Source: Streptococcus parasanguinis CC87K (GTDB lineage: Bacteria; Bacillota; Bacilli; Lactobacillales; Streptococcaceae). Taken from it: a stretch of 64,000 bases of DNA. How positions within the stretch are numbered: the first letter of the stretch is position 1; each line of letters starts with the position of its first letter. Below the pieces are notes generated by a model, which was not told the DNA's origin, made no database searches, and was given only the letters and a program-made list of their open reading frames with translations. The stretch covers positions 496,001 to 560,000 of the forward strand of contig NZ_KI669401.1 of NCBI RefSeq assembly GCF_000507765.1, given 5' to 3'. This document shows positions 8,451-18,300 of this stretch, in pieces. A program made the translations under genes and the position numbers.

Positions 8451-8480
8451 AACCTGTTTTCTTTTTTGAAACAGGTTTTT
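8448..8480 (+). terminator. Intrinsic terminator after the alpha/beta hydrolase
   Basis: AAAACCTGTTT pairs with AAACAGGTTTTT around a T-rich loop. Confidence 0.85.
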
Positions 8481-8523
8481 ATCTTGTAATTTCCGAACGT
8501 TATTTCCTATAAAATCATTCCCA

Positions 8524-8552
8524 TTGCATTAGGTCCGTATCTTTGGTATAAT
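8524..8552 (+). promoter_or_regulatory. guaC promoter
   Basis: TTGCAT (8524-8529), 17 bases, TATAAT (8547-8552). The leader between here and the ATG at 8633 contains short hairpins (ACGTC/GACGT and TGCGC/GCGCA) but no purine aptamer that I can recognise. Confidence 0.7.
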
Positions 8553-8632
8553 CTATCAAGGAAACGTCAAGAGACGTAGCGATGCGCTTGCGCATAGGTA
8601 GGTCAGTTTTTAGAAAAGAGATTTTTCAATCT

Positions 8633-9616
8633 ATGTTAAATGAATTTCCTATTTTCGACTATGAAGATATTCAGTTGATTCCCAACAAATGTATCATCAA
8701 TAGCCGGTCAGAAGCAGATACAACCGTCCAATTTGGAAAGCATACCTTCAAGCTTCCAGTCGTTCCGGCTAATATGCAGACGATCTTGGATGAGAGTGTA
8801 GCAGAGCAGTTGGCGCGTGGTGGGTATTTCTATATCATGCACCGGTTTGATGAAGCAGGTCGGATTCCTTTTGTCAAACGCATGCATGATCAAGGTTTGA
8901 TCGCTTCCATTTCGGTTGGTGTTAAGGAATACGAATACGACTTTGTGAGTCAATTAAAGGCAGATGCGCCTGAGTACATCACTATTGATATCGCACACGG
9001 TCATGCGGATAGTGTCATTCGGATGATTCAACACATCAAGAAAGAATTACCAGATACCTTTGTCATTGCTGGAAATGTTGGAACTCCTGAAGCTGTTCGT
9101 GAATTGGAAAATGCAGGAGCTGATGCGACTAAGGTCGGAATCGGTCCTGGTAAGGTTTGTATCACCAAAGTGAAGACTGGATTTGGTACAGGTGGTTGGC
9201 AATTGGCTGCTCTTCGCTGGTGCTCAAAAGCAGCTCGTAAGCCAATCATTGCGGACGGTGGTATTCGGACCCATGGAGATATTGCTAAATCGATTCGTTT
9301 CGGGGCGTCTATGGTCATGATCGGTTCTCTCTTTGCAGGACATATCGAAAGTCCTGGTAAAACAGTAGAGATTGATGGAGAGTCTTTCAAAGAGTACTAT
9401 GGATCTGCTTCAGAGTACCAAAAAGGCGCTTATAAGAACGTCGAAGGTAAGAAGATTTTATTGCCTGCCAAGGGTCATTTGCAAGACACTTTAACGGAAA
9501 TGGAACAAGATTTGCAAAGTTCGATCTCTTATGCAGGAGGCCGGAAATTAGCAGATTTGAAACATGTTGACTATGTGATCGTTAAGAATTCTATCTGGAA
9601 TGGCGATGCACACTAA
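8633..9616 (+). CDS. guaC: GMP reductase
   Basis: Converts GMP to IMP with NADPH, returning guanine nucleotides to the IMP pool. Starting at 8633 gives [13 protein letters not shown] and 327 residues, the usual bacterial GuaC length. An in-frame ATG 51 bases upstream adds a non-conserved tail. The IMPDH/GMPR barrel is clear: [10 protein letters not shown] contains the catalytic Cys, and GGIRTHGDI and the [11 protein letters not shown] phosphate loop follow. There are no CBS domains, which separates it from IMP dehydrogenase. It lies just upstream of the xpt-pbuX salvage operon. Confidence 0.93.
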   Translation: MLNEFPIFDYEDIQLIPNKCIINSRSEADTTVQFGKHTFKLPVVPANMQTILDESVAEQLARGGYFYIMHRFDEAGRIPFVKRMHDQGLIASISVGVKEYEYDFVSQLKADAPEYITIDIAHGHADSVIRMIQHIKKELPDTFVIAGNVGTPEAVRELENAGADATKVGIGPGKVCITKVKTGFGTGGWQLAALRWCSKAARKPIIADGGIRTHGDIAKSIRFGASMVMIGSLFAGHIESPGKTVEIDGESFKEYYGSASEYQKGAYKNVEGKKILLPAKGHLQDTLTEMEQDLQSSISYAGGRKLADLKHVDYVIVKNSIWNGDAH

Positions 9617-9622
9617 TTGAAT

Positions 9623-9686
9623 TACTTATTTATTTCACGAATGGGCGTGATGTTTCTACAAGGTGCCGGAACACCTAACAATAAGT
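9623..9686 (+). ncRNA. Purine (guanine-type) riboswitch controlling xpt-pbuX
   Basis: P1 is ACTTATT paired with AATAAGT. P2 is CACG...CGTG, J2/3 is the conserved TTTCTAC, and P3 is AGGTG/CACCT. J3/1 reads AC before the P1 strand, so the specificity base appears to be C, predicting guanine/hypoxanthine and not adenine. Guanine binding should favour the downstream terminator and shut off xpt-pbuX. Confidence 0.85.
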
Positions 9687-9720
9687 AAGTCGGGATTATT
9701 TCTCTTTTTAGAGAGATTTC

Positions 9721-9744
9721 AAGGCTTGCTTAGCAGGCTTTTTT
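9721..9744 (+). terminator. Riboswitch expression-platform terminator
   Basis: GGCTTGC and GCAGGC pair (one GU) around TTA, followed by six T residues. It lies between the aptamer and the xpt start. A second small hairpin, CTCTTTTTAGAGAG, sits just before it. Confidence 0.7.
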
Positions 9745-9791
9745 GTGTTTTGTGAATGAAGTAGAGGATTTTTTAAAAAGTAGGAGGAAGT

Positions 9792-10373
9792 ATGAAATTA
9801 CTTGAAGAGCGCATCTTAAAAGATGGTAATGTTTTAGGTGAGAATATCCTCAAGGTGGATTCCTTTTTGACCCACCAAGTGGATTTTAAATTGATGAAAG
9901 AGATTGGTCAGACTTTTGCGGACCGGTTTAAAGATGCTGGTGTGACGAAAGTCGTAACCATTGAAGCATCTGGGATTGCACCAGCCCTTTATGTAGCTGA
10001 AGCCTTGGATGTTCCCATGATCTTTGCTAAGAAGGCTAAAAACATCACCATGAATGAGGGTATCTTGACGGCTGAGGTTTATTCCTTTACCAAGCAAGTC
10101 ACCAGCACCGTTTCAATTGCGGGTAAATTTTTGGATCCATCAGATAAGGTTTTGATCATTGATGATTTCCTTGCAAATGGCCAAGCAGCCAAAGGCTTGA
10201 TTCAAATCATCGAACAAGCTGGTGCTCAAGTCGAAGCGATTGGGATCGTGATTGAAAAATCCTTCCAAGATGGACGGGGATTGTTAGAAGAGTTGGGATA
10301 TCCAGTTGTATCCCTCGCACGTTTGGACCGTTTTGAAAATGGTCAGGTTGTATTTAAGGAGGCAGACATCTAA
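9792..10373 (+). CDS. xpt: Xanthine phosphoribosyltransferase
   Basis: Cytosolic salvage enzyme making XMP from xanthine and PRPP. The PRPP-binding signature [11 protein letters not shown] is at about residues 118-128, and the total of 193 residues matches the family. AGGAGG precedes the ATG. Its stop codon overlaps the pbuX start by one base, giving the standard xpt-pbuX salvage operon controlled by the riboswitch in its leader. Confidence 0.95.
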   Translation: MKLLEERILKDGNVLGENILKVDSFLTHQVDFKLMKEIGQTFADRFKDAGVTKVVTIEASGIAPALYVAEALDVPMIFAKKAKNITMNEGILTAEVYSFTKQVTSTVSIAGKFLDPSDKVLIIDDFLANGQAAKGLIQIIEQAGAQVEAIGIVIEKSFQDGRGLLEELGYPVVSLARLDRFENGQVVFKEADI

Positions 10374-11635
10374 TGCAAAAACAAGAAAGCCATTCACAGG
10401 CGGCCATTCTAGGCTTGCAACACCTTTTGGCCATGTATTCGGGATCTATTTTGGTGCCGATCATGATCGCAGGAGCTTTGGGCTATAACGCTCATCAACT
10501 AACTTACCTCATCTCTACAGATATCTTCATGTGTGGGGTAGCAACTTTCCTTCAAGTGCAGCTCAATAAATACTTTGGGATCGGTCTTCCGGTAGTCCTT
10601 GGGGTTGCCTTCCAGTCTGTGGCACCTCTCAGCATGATTGGAGCTAGCCATGGTAGTGGGGCCATGTTTGGTGCCTTGATTGTCTCAGGGATTTATGTCA
10701 TCCTTGTATCTGGTTTCTTCTCTAAGATTGCCAATCTCTTCCCATCTATTGTAACGGGATCTGTTATTACAACCATTGGTTTGACTTTGATTCCAGTAGC
10801 GATTGGAAATATGGGAAATAATGCGCCAAAACCAACCGTTCAAAGCTTGATTTTGGCTGTGGTGACCATTCTCATCATTTTAGTTGTTAATATCTATACG
10901 ACTGGGTTTATTAAATCCATTTCAATTTTGATTGGTTTGATCGTAGGTACTGCTATTGCGGCTTCTATGGGCTTGGTTGACTTCACACCTGTGGCTCAAG
11001 CACCAGTCGTTCACGTTCCAACACCTTTCTTCTTTGGAGCTCCTAAGTTTGAAATCACCTCAATCGTCATGATGTGTATCATCGCGACAGTTTCTATGGT
11101 TGAATCAACAGGTGTCTATCTTGCACTTTCTGATATTACCAAAGATCCAATTAATAGCACGCGCCTTCGCAATGGTTACCGTGCTGAAGGGTTGGCTGTT
11201 CTCCTCGGTGGTATCTTCAACACCTTCCCTTACACCGGATTCTCACAAAACGTTGGCTTGGTGAAATTGTCTGGTATCAAGACTCGCTTGCCAATCTACT
11301 ACGCGGCTGGTTTCCTTGTTCTTCTTGGTCTCCTTCCTAAGTTTGGAGCTTTAGCACAAATTATTCCAAGTCCAGTTCTTGGGGGAGCGATGCTAGTCAT
11401 GTTTGGTTTTGTATCGATTCAAGGGATGCAGATTCTTGCGCGTGTTGATTTTGAACACAATGAGCACAACTTCTTGATCGCTGCTGTATCGATTGCTGCA
11501 GGGTTTGGTTTGAACAACAGTACCCTCTTCAATGGCCTTCCAACAGGATTCCAAATGTTCTTTGCTAACGGAATTGTCGTTGCCAGTGTCTTGGCGATCG
11601 TTCTCAATGCTATTTTAAACCGCAACAAACACTAA
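10373..11635 (+). CDS. pbuX: Xanthine permease (NCS2 family)
   Basis: Inner-membrane nucleobase:cation symporter importing xanthine for Xpt. It has 420 residues with about 12 to 14 hydrophobic segments. The NCS2 hallmarks are visible: early GLQHLLAMY, and later FSQNVGLVKLSGI with the conserved Asn-Val-Gly substrate-site loop. It is translationally coupled to xpt and followed by a terminator. Confidence 0.93.
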   Translation: MQKQESHSQAAILGLQHLLAMYSGSILVPIMIAGALGYNAHQLTYLISTDIFMCGVATFLQVQLNKYFGIGLPVVLGVAFQSVAPLSMIGASHGSGAMFGALIVSGIYVILVSGFFSKIANLFPSIVTGSVITTIGLTLIPVAIGNMGNNAPKPTVQSLILAVVTILIILVVNIYTTGFIKSISILIGLIVGTAIAASMGLVDFTPVAQAPVVHVPTPFFFGAPKFEITSIVMMCIIATVSMVESTGVYLALSDITKDPINSTRLRNGYRAEGLAVLLGGIFNTFPYTGFSQNVGLVKLSGIKTRLPIYYAAGFLVLLGLLPKFGALAQIIPSPVLGGAMLVMFGFVSIQGMQILARVDFEHNEHNFLIAAVSIAAGFGLNNSTLFNGLPTGFQMFFANGIVVASVLAIVLNAILNRNKH

Positions 11636-11644
11636 TCTCACATG

Positions 11645-11674
11645 AACCGGAGGTCCTTGGATCTTCGGTTTTTT
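11645..11674 (+). terminator. Intrinsic terminator after pbuX
   Basis: AACCGGAGGTCC pairs with GGATCTTCGGTT, followed by a T-run. Confidence 0.8.
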
Positions 11675-11744
11675 GACTTTTAAGGAAACATATAGTAGAG
11701 TGGAAGAGGAGAAAATTTAGTTTGATGAGAAGAGAGTTAGAATC

Positions 11745-13088
11745 ATGTATGTAACCTATCACTTTAAAGAGCGCTTGCGCTTGTTTTTGAGTCTATTTTT
11801 GCCGATTTTAATCTACCAATTAGCTAATTATTCAGCCAGCTTTGTCGATACAGCCATGACTGGTCAGTACCGGACCCTTGATTTGGCTGGTGTTTCTACA
11901 GCTACGAGTCTGTGGAATCCATTTTTTACTTTCCTGACAGGGATTGTCTCTGCGCTGACGCCGATTGTTGGGCATCATTTAGGCAAGGGAAATAAAGAAC
12001 GGATTGCTGGCGACTTTTACCAATTCCTCTATATGTCATTTGGTATGGCCATTCTCTTAATAGGCTTTGTTTGGGGGATTGCACCCATGATTCTCAAGCA
12101 GATCGGCTTAGAAAATGTTGTTGCCCAAATAGCCATTCACTATTTATATTTTCTTTCTCTGGGAATCTTACCTTTGTTGCTCTTTAGTATCGTGCGGACC
12201 TTCCTCGATACCTTGGGAATGACGCGTCTATCGATGTACTTGATGCTCTTGCTTTTGCCTCTCAATGCTTGTTTTAACTATATCCTGATCTATGGGGCAT
12301 TTGGTTTTCCCGAGATGGGGGGAGCAGGAGCAGGTCTTGGAACCTCTCTGGCCTACTGGGTCTTGTTGGTTATTGCGGTTTTGATCTTGTGCAAACACCC
12401 TAAGGTAGCACCTTTCCAATTGTGGAAGCCCCAACCTTATGATTTTAAAGGGATGAAAGAAGTATTGCGCCTTGGGCTTCCAATCGGTGGAATTGTTTTT
12501 GCAGAAGTCATTATCTTCTCGCTGGTTGGTTTGTTAATGGCAAAATTCCCATCACTGACCATTGCTAGCCACCAATCGGCCATGAATTTTTCTACCCTGA
12601 TGTATGCTTTCCCAGTTAGTATCTCCAGTACTATGGCGATTATCGTATCTTACGAACTGGGAGCAGGAAGACCAGAAGTGGTCAAACAATATTGCCGTTT
12701 GGGACGACTGACAGCCTTTGGTTTTGCCATTGTCACCCTCGTCTTTCTCTATACATTCCGCTTCCAACTAGCAGGACTATACGGGAAGGATCCAGTCTTT
12801 GTGCAGCAAACAGCGATTTTCATGACTTATAGTCTCTTTTTCCAAGTGGCTGATACTTTTGCAGCACCTCTACAAGGGATTTTGCGGGGCTATAAGGATA
12901 CAACCGTTCCTTTCTTATTAGGTGTCTTTAGTTATTGGTGCATCTCTATCCCACTAGGGATTTTCCTTGACCATGTGACCAACTTGGGTCCATACGCTTA
13001 TTGGATCGGCCTTATTTCTAGCCTTGTCGTGAGTGGAATTTGTTACCAACTTCGGCTCTGGCAGATCGAAAAAAAGCAAACAAACTAA
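11745..13088 (+). CDS. MATE-family efflux transporter
   Basis: A 447-residue cation-coupled exporter with 12 hydrophobic segments in two repeated halves. The early motif LANYSASFVDTAMTGQY is typical of MATE proteins. The family exports cationic drugs and dyes. Streptococcal PdrM is a known example, but orthology is not established here. It is monocistronic, with a terminator straight after the stop. Confidence 0.85.
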   Translation: MYVTYHFKERLRLFLSLFLPILIYQLANYSASFVDTAMTGQYRTLDLAGVSTATSLWNPFFTFLTGIVSALTPIVGHHLGKGNKERIAGDFYQFLYMSFGMAILLIGFVWGIAPMILKQIGLENVVAQIAIHYLYFLSLGILPLLLFSIVRTFLDTLGMTRLSMYLMLLLLPLNACFNYILIYGAFGFPEMGGAGAGLGTSLAYWVLLVIAVLILCKHPKVAPFQLWKPQPYDFKGMKEVLRLGLPIGGIVFAEVIIFSLVGLLMAKFPSLTIASHQSAMNFSTLMYAFPVSISSTMAIIVSYELGAGRPEVVKQYCRLGRLTAFGFAIVTLVFLYTFRFQLAGLYGKDPVFVQQTAIFMTYSLFFQVADTFAAPLQGILRGYKDTTVPFLLGVFSYWCISIPLGIFLDHVTNLGPYAYWIGLISSLVVSGICYQLRLWQIEKKQTN

Positions 13089-13091
13089 AAT

Positions 13092-13115
13092 AAAGTCTGG
13101 GAGACCAGGCTTTTT
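13092..13115 (+). terminator. Intrinsic terminator after the MATE gene
   Basis: AGTCTGG/CCAGGCT stem with a GAGA loop, followed by five T residues. Confidence 0.75.
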
Positions 13116-13134
13116 ATGTACCGTAAATATTATA

Positions 13135-13149
13135 AATTTTCTGAAAGTT
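13135..13149. promoter_or_regulatory. CodY box at the ilvD promoter
   Basis: AATTTTCTGAAAGTT matches the CodY consensus at 14 of 15 positions and abuts the -35 element. This is the expected place for repression of branched-chain amino acid synthesis when isoleucine and GTP are plentiful. Confidence 0.75.
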
Positions 13150-13150
13150 C

Positions 13151-13178
13151 TTGACAATCGATGTCAAAGTGGTAAGAT
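13151..13178 (+). promoter_or_regulatory. ilvD promoter
   Basis: TTGACA (13151-13156), 16 bases, TAAGAT (13173-13178). Transcription would start about 30 bases before the ilvD ATG. Confidence 0.7.
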
Positions 13179-13214
13179 TAGGAGGTAGAAATGAAGAACT
13201 AGAAGGAGAACAAG

Positions 13215-14933
13215 ATGAGAAGTGATATGATCAAAATGGGGATCGACCGAGCACCAGCGCGTGGTCTCCTCTATGCAACAGGGCAAGTAAAATCAGCAAA
13301 GGATATGCAAAAGCCCTTTATTGCCATTTGTAACTCCTATATTGATATCGTTCCAGGCCATGTTCACCTGCGTGAATTAGCAGATGTTGCTAAGGAAGCT
13401 ATTCGCGAGGCTGGTGGGATTCCTTTTGAATTTAATACCATCGGTGTCGATGACGGAATCGCTATGGGCCATATCGGGATGCGTTATAGTTTGCCATCAC
13501 GCGAGTTGATCGCAGATGCTGCTGAAACAGTCATCAATGCCCACTGGTTTGACGGTGTTTTCTATATTCCTAACTGTGATAAGATTACACCAGGAATGAT
13601 TTTAGCAGCCATGCGGACCAATGTGCCAGCTGTATTTTGTTCTGGTGGACCCATGAAGGGTGGCATTGACATGACGGGGCATCAAGCGACTCTCTCCAGT
13701 TTGTTTGAAGCTGTAGGTACTTATCAAGCTGGTGATATGGGCTTGGATGAGCTGGATTTCTTGGAAAAAAATGCCTGCCCAACTTGTGGCTCTTGCTCTG
13801 GTATGTTTACCGCCAATTCCATGAACTGTTTGATGGAAGTTTTGGGCCTTGCCCTTCCAGGTAACGGTACTATCCTAGCCGTTTCAGATGAACGTCGGGA
13901 ATTGGTTCGTCAAGCAGCCAAACAATTGGTAGAGAATATTAAAAAGGATATCCGTCCACGGGATATCGTGACCAAAGAGGCCATTGATGATGCCTTTGCG
14001 CTCGATATGGCCATGGGTGGTTCTACCAATACTGTGCTTCATACACTCGCTATTGCACGTGAAGCAGGGATTGACTATGATCTCAAAGATATCAACGAAA
14101 TTGCCAAGAAGACACCTTATCTTTCTAAAATTGCCCCTTCAAGTGTCTACACTATGCATGATGTGCATGAAGCTGGTGGTGTTCCAGCCATTATCAATCA
14201 GTTGATCAAAAAAGGTGCCATTAAGGGTGATCGTATTACGGTTACTGGTAAAACCTTGAAAGAAAACGTAGCTGGTGCTGAAATCAAAAATGAAGAAATT
14301 ATCCATCCAATCGAACATCCTATTTCACCGGTAGGTGGTTTGTCGATCCTTTACGGAAATATTGCTCAGGATGGAGCTGTTATCAAGGTCGGTGGAGTCG
14401 ATCCGTCTGTGACCACTTTCCGTGGTAAAGCTATTTGTTGCGACTCACAAGATCAAGCCCTTGAGTTGATTGACAATGGAACAGTCAAGAAGGGACATGT
14501 TGTTGTCATTCGTTACGAGGGTCCTCAGGGTGGACCTGGTATGCCAGAGATGCTAGCGCCAACCTCTAAGATTGTCGGACGCGGTCTTGGTAAGGATGTG
14601 GCACTGATTACGGATGGTCGTTTCTCAGGAGCTACTCGTGGGATTGCTATTGGTCACGTTTCTCCAGAAGCAGCAGAAGGTGGAAATATCGCCCTAATCG
14701 AAGATGGGGACGAAATCGTGATCGATCTTCCAAATCGTACCCTTGATTTGCTTGTTGATGATGCAACCCTTGCAGAACGTCGCAAATATTTGAAACCTTT
14801 CAAATCAAAAATCTCCAGCGGTTGGTTGCGTCGCTATACAGCCTTTGCCAAATCAGCCAATGTCGGCGGAACCTTGATGAGTGACGAAGAATTCGAAGAA
14901 CGGAAAGCAGAACGTCAAGCCCAAGAAAAATAA
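13215..14933 (+). CDS. ilvD: Dihydroxy-acid dehydratase
   Basis: Iron-sulfur enzyme that dehydrates 2,3-dihydroxy-isovalerate/methylvalerate, the third common step of valine and isoleucine synthesis. It is 572 residues long. The cluster-ligand cysteines lie in [10 protein letters not shown] and [16 protein letters not shown], and the C-terminal domain contains GRFSGATRG. It stands alone with a CodY-boxed promoter and a strong terminator, away from other ilv genes. Confidence 0.97.
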   Translation: MRSDMIKMGIDRAPARGLLYATGQVKSAKDMQKPFIAICNSYIDIVPGHVHLRELADVAKEAIREAGGIPFEFNTIGVDDGIAMGHIGMRYSLPSRELIADAAETVINAHWFDGVFYIPNCDKITPGMILAAMRTNVPAVFCSGGPMKGGIDMTGHQATLSSLFEAVGTYQAGDMGLDELDFLEKNACPTCGSCSGMFTANSMNCLMEVLGLALPGNGTILAVSDERRELVRQAAKQLVENIKKDIRPRDIVTKEAIDDAFALDMAMGGSTNTVLHTLAIAREAGIDYDLKDINEIAKKTPYLSKIAPSSVYTMHDVHEAGGVPAIINQLIKKGAIKGDRITVTGKTLKENVAGAEIKNEEIIHPIEHPISPVGGLSILYGNIAQDGAVIKVGGVDPSVTTFRGKAICCDSQDQALELIDNGTVKKGHVVVIRYEGPQGGPGMPEMLAPTSKIVGRGLGKDVALITDGRFSGATRGIAIGHVSPEAAEGGNIALIEDGDEIVIDLPNRTLDLLVDDATLAERRKYLKPFKSKISSGWLRRYTAFAKSANVGGTLMSDEEFEERKAERQAQEK

Positions 14934-14934
14934 G

Positions 14935-14982
14935 AAAAAACCTTTCCTGCTATGTGATATCACAAGCAAGAAAGGTTTTTTT
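14935..14982. terminator. Bidirectional terminator between ilvD and the tautomerase gene
   Basis: AAAAAACCTTTC...GAAAGGTTTTTT forms a long stem with A- and T-runs on both sides, serving the convergent genes. Confidence 0.85.
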
Positions 14983-14992
14983 AGTGGAACCA

Positions 14993-15175
14993 TTATTTGG
15001 TGCGCATTTCACCTTGAGGGAAGTAAGTTCCTTCAGGCATATCGTTAATGATGACGTGAACAGCTGACTGAGGAGCACCAGTATTGCGGACAACAGCTTC
15101 GGTTACTTCCTTGGCCAAGGCTTTCTTTTGTTCCAAGGTGCGTCCTTCAAATAGGTCAATTCGTACAAATGGCAT
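14993..15175 (-). CDS. 4-oxalocrotonate tautomerase family protein
   Basis: A 60-residue enzyme with the catalytic N-terminal proline exposed after Met removal (MPFVRIDLFEG), then the alpha/beta pattern of the tautomerase fold. AGGAGG precedes the start on the minus strand. It is divergent from tdk, as in other streptococci. The physiological substrate in non-degrading bacteria is unknown. It runs convergently into ilvD. Confidence 0.88.
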   Translation of the reverse strand: MPFVRIDLFEGRTLEQKKALAKEVTEAVVRNTGAPQSAVHVIINDMPEGTYFPQGEMRTK

Positions 15176-15289
15176 ATGGCCACCTCCTAAATTTTTTATA
15201 GGACTATTTTATCACATTTTGGGATACAAAGCTTAGCAAAATTATGGTAAAATGATAATGAAACACATTTTAGAGAGAACAAAAGGAAA

Positions 15290-15874
15290 ATGGCACAATT
15301 ATATTATAAATATGGGACCATGAACTCGGGGAAAACCATTGAGATTTTGAAGGTGGCCCATAATTATGAAGAGCAAGGCAAGAGCGTCGTTATCATGACC
15401 TCAGCAATCGACACCAGAGATGGAGTAGGAGTGGTTTCTAGCCGGATCGGTATGAAACGCGAAGCCGTTGCGATCGAAGAGGAAACCGATATCTTTGGCT
15501 TTATTAAAAACCAAACGATCAAACCTTACTGTGTCTTAATCGATGAAGCCCAGTTTTTGAAACGACACCATGTCTATGACTTGGCAAGAGTCGTGGATGA
15601 ACTGGATGTGCCGGTCATGGCTTTTGGCCTCAAAAATGATTTCCGAAATGAACTCTTTGAAGGTTCCAAACACCTCCTCTTGTTAGCCGACAAGATCGAG
15701 GAGATCAAAACTATTTGCCAATACTGTTCCCGCAAGGCGACCATGGTCTTGCGTACCCAAGCGGGCAAACCTGTCTATGATGGAGAGCAGATCCAGATCG
15801 GTGGACACGAGACCTATATCTCCGTTTGCCGCAAACATTATTTTAATCCAGACATACCAACTGAAAGCGTCTAG
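15290..15874 (+). CDS. tdk: Thymidine kinase
   Basis: Salvage kinase phosphorylating thymidine to dTMP. The P-loop GTMNSGKT is at about residues 8-15, the Walker B-like [10 protein letters not shown] follows, and zinc-lasso cysteines appear as CQYC and a later CRKHY. The 194-residue length matches type II thymidine kinases. It is the first gene of the conserved tdk-(GNAT)-prfA-prmC-Sua5-glyA string. Confidence 0.96.
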   Translation: MAQLYYKYGTMNSGKTIEILKVAHNYEEQGKSVVIMTSAIDTRDGVGVVSSRIGMKREAVAIEEETDIFGFIKNQTIKPYCVLIDEAQFLKRHHVYDLARVVDELDVPVMAFGLKNDFRNELFEGSKHLLLLADKIEEIKTICQYCSRKATMVLRTQAGKPVYDGEQIQIGGHETYISVCRKHYFNPDIPTESV

Positions 15875-15895
15875 AACGTTTTAGAGAGGATAATA

Positions 15896-16375
15896 ATGTC
15901 TATTTGTTTAAAAGATATTACAATAGAGAATTATTTCGACGTTTTAAATCTAGAAGTTCATCCAAACCAAAGGAATTTTATTGCATCCAATTCCATTAGT
16001 TTAGCTGAAGCCTATGTATATGATAAAAATGGTGATTTTATAGCTCCCTTAGCAGTTTATGATAAGGAAGTATTAGTTGGTTTTGTGATGATTGCCTATG
16101 ACCAGAAAATTGGGATCAGCAAGGGGAACTACTTGTTATTTCGTTTTATGATCGATAAACGATTTCAAGGTTTAGGCTATTTTAAGCCGACTATGGATGC
16201 AGTTATTGACTTTGTTCGAACAGAGCCAGCTGGAAAAGCAACAAGTCTTTGGTTATCTTATGAACCGGAAAATAATCAAGTGAGATCTTGCTATCTCCAT
16301 TATGGATTTAAAGAAACTGGCGAAGTCATAGAAGACGAAATTGTAGCAATCTATGATCTAACAATCAAGAATTAA
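15896..16375 (+). CDS. GNAT-family N-acetyltransferase (spermidine/BltD-like)
   Basis: A 159-residue acetyltransferase. The core contains VGFVMIAYDQ, the beta4 strand LLFRFMIDKRFQGLGYF with the acetyl-CoA pyrophosphate loop (QGLGYF, a variant of Q/RxxGxG/A), and a C-terminal YLHYGFKETGE motif. The N-terminus resembles Bacillus spermine/spermidine acetyltransferase BltD. Substrate assignment is tentative. It is set between tdk and prfA with a ribosome site and probably read through from tdk. Confidence 0.8.
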   Translation: MSICLKDITIENYFDVLNLEVHPNQRNFIASNSISLAEAYVYDKNGDFIAPLAVYDKEVLVGFVMIAYDQKIGISKGNYLLFRFMIDKRFQGLGYFKPTMDAVIDFVRTEPAGKATSLWLSYEPENNQVRSCYLHYGFKETGEVIEDEIVAIYDLTIKN

Positions 16376-16384
16376 GGAGCAAAC

Positions 16385-17464
16385 ATGAATATCTATGATC
16401 AACTACAAGCTGTAGAAGACCGATACGAAGAGTTAGGAGAATTACTGAGTGACCCAGATGTGGTCTCTGATACCAAACGCTTTATGGAGCTTTCAAAAGA
16501 AGAAGCTTCCACGCGTGATACGGTGACAGCCTACCGTGAGTACAAGCAAGTCCTTCAAAACATTGTTGACGCTGAGGAAATGATTAAGGAAGCAGGCGGC
16601 GATGCGGATTTGGAAGAAATGGCCAAGCAAGAGCTAAAAGATGCTAAGGCTGAAAAAGAAGAGTACGAAGAAAAATTGAAGATCTTACTTCTTCCTAAAG
16701 ATCCAAACGATGACAAGAACATTATCTTGGAAATCCGTGGGGCAGCTGGAGGAGACGAAGCCCAATTGTTTGCTGGTGACCTCTTGCAGATGTACCAAAA
16801 ATATGCAGAAAGCCAAGGCTGGCGCTTTGAAGTCATGGAAGCTTCCTACAATGGCGTTGGTGGGATCAAAGAAGTCGTAGCCATGGTTTCTGGTCAATCA
16901 GTCTACTCGAAACTCAAGTATGAATCTGGTGCCCACCGGGTGCAACGGGTTCCAGTGACAGAAAGCCAAGGTCGTGTCCATACTTCAACTGCCACAGTTC
17001 TGGTCATGCCAGAAATCGAAGAAGTCGAGTATGACATTGATCCAAAAGACCTTCGGATTGACATCTACCACGCATCTGGTGCGGGTGGACAGAACGTCAA
17101 CAAGGTCGCTACAGCCGTTCGTATCGTCCACTTGCCAACCAATATCAAGGTAGAGATGCAGGAAGAACGGACACAACAGAAGAACCGCGAAAAAGCCATG
17201 AAGATCATCCGTGCGCGTGTGGCTGACCACTTTGCTCAGATTGCCCAAGATGAGCAAGACGCTGAGAGAAAGTCTACTATCGGGACTGGTGACCGTTCAG
17301 AGCGGATCCGGACTTACAACTTCCCTCAAAACCGTGTGACCGATCACCGGATTGGCTTGACCCTTCAAAAACTGGATACCATCTTATCTGGTAAATTAGA
17401 TGAAGTGGTCGATGCTTTGGTCTTGTATGACCAAACACAAAAACTAGAAGAGTTGAACAAATAA
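16385..17464 (+). CDS. prfA: Peptide chain release factor 1
   Basis: Class I release factor reading UAA and UAG. It has 359 residues, the stop-codon recognition region [16 protein letters not shown], and the peptidyl-hydrolysis motif GAGGQNVNK with GGQ at about residues 232-234. Its stop codon overlaps prmC by one base, coupling RF1 to the methylase that modifies the GGQ glutamine. Confidence 0.98.
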   Translation: MNIYDQLQAVEDRYEELGELLSDPDVVSDTKRFMELSKEEASTRDTVTAYREYKQVLQNIVDAEEMIKEAGGDADLEEMAKQELKDAKAEKEEYEEKLKILLLPKDPNDDKNIILEIRGAAGGDEAQLFAGDLLQMYQKYAESQGWRFEVMEASYNGVGGIKEVVAMVSGQSVYSKLKYESGAHRVQRVPVTESQGRVHTSTATVLVMPEIEEVEYDIDPKDLRIDIYHASGAGGQNVNKVATAVRIVHLPTNIKVEMQEERTQQKNREKAMKIIRARVADHFAQIAQDEQDAERKSTIGTGDRSERIRTYNFPQNRVTDHRIGLTLQKLDTILSGKLDEVVDALVLYDQTQKLEELNK

Positions 17465-18300
17465 TGTTGTTGGGACCATTATTAGCCCAGTATGAAGAAG
17501 AATTAATAGCCGTTGGAGAGGAAGCAGAAAGCCTCTCCTTCGCGTATCGTGCTTTAAAAAACTGGACTTTTACAGACTTTGTCCTTGCCTTGCAAAAAGA
17601 AGTTAAAGTAGAGGATCAGGCCTTGCTTCTATCCATCTTTGAGCAGCTGAAACATCACGTTCCTGCCCAATATATTATTGGTAGCGCAGATTTTTTTGGC
17701 CATATTTTTACAGTGGATGAGCGCGTGCTGATTCCACGCCCAGAAACAGAGGAGTTGGTGGCTCTAATTCTCGAAGAAAACGATGAGAAAGCCTTACGAG
17801 TTCTGGATATTGGTACAGGAAGTGGTGCTATCGCTATTAGCTTAGCCCTTGCTAGACCTACCTGGCGGGTTCAAGCTAGCGATGTATCAGAAGAGGCTTT
17901 AGCCCTGGCTCAAAAAAATGCCAAGCAGCTAGAAGCAGTCCTTGCCTTCAAGTCGTCAGATGTACTGGACGAACTAGAAGGTCCTTATGACCTGATTGTA
18001 TCCAACCCTCCCTATATCTCTCGGGATGATGTAGAAGAGGTTGGAGCCAATGTTTTAGCCTCTGAACCCCACTTAGCTCTCTTTGCAGACCGTGATGGAT
18101 ATGCTATCTACGAAAAGATTACCCAGCAAGCACCAAGTGTTTTAACACCAGACGGAAAGATCTATCTAGAAATTGGCTATAAGCAAGGAGCCAAAGTAAA
18201 AGAGCTCTTTCAAGAAGCGTTTCCTAACAAACGAGTTCGCGTTCTGAAAGACCAATTTGGACAAGATAGAATGGTAGTAGTAGACAATGGATCACATTGA
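17464..18300 (+). CDS. prmC: Release factor glutamine methyltransferase
   Basis: SAM-dependent enzyme methylating the GGQ glutamine of release factors. The SAM site DIGTGSGAIAISLA and the catalytic NPPY (VSNPPYISRDD) are intact in the 278-residue protein. It overlaps prfA by one base and the Sua5-family gene by 14 bases. Confidence 0.96.
   Translation: MLLGPLLAQYEEELIAVGEEAESLSFAYRALKNWTFTDFVLALQKEVKVEDQALLLSIFEQLKHHVPAQYIIGSADFFGHIFTVDERVLIPRPETEELVALILEENDEKALRVLDIGTGSGAIAISLALARPTWRVQASDVSEEALALAQKNAKQLEAVLAFKSSDVLDELEGPYDLIVSNPPYISRDDVEEVGANVLASEPHLALFADRDGYAIYEKITQQAPSVLTPDGKIYLEIGYKQGAKVKELFQEAFPNKRVRVLKDQFGQDRMVVVDNGSH

Noticed and set aside
8582-8632. 17-codon N-terminal extension of guaC
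   Set aside because: The standard GuaC N-terminus begins at 8633. The extension contains leader hairpins and is not family-like.
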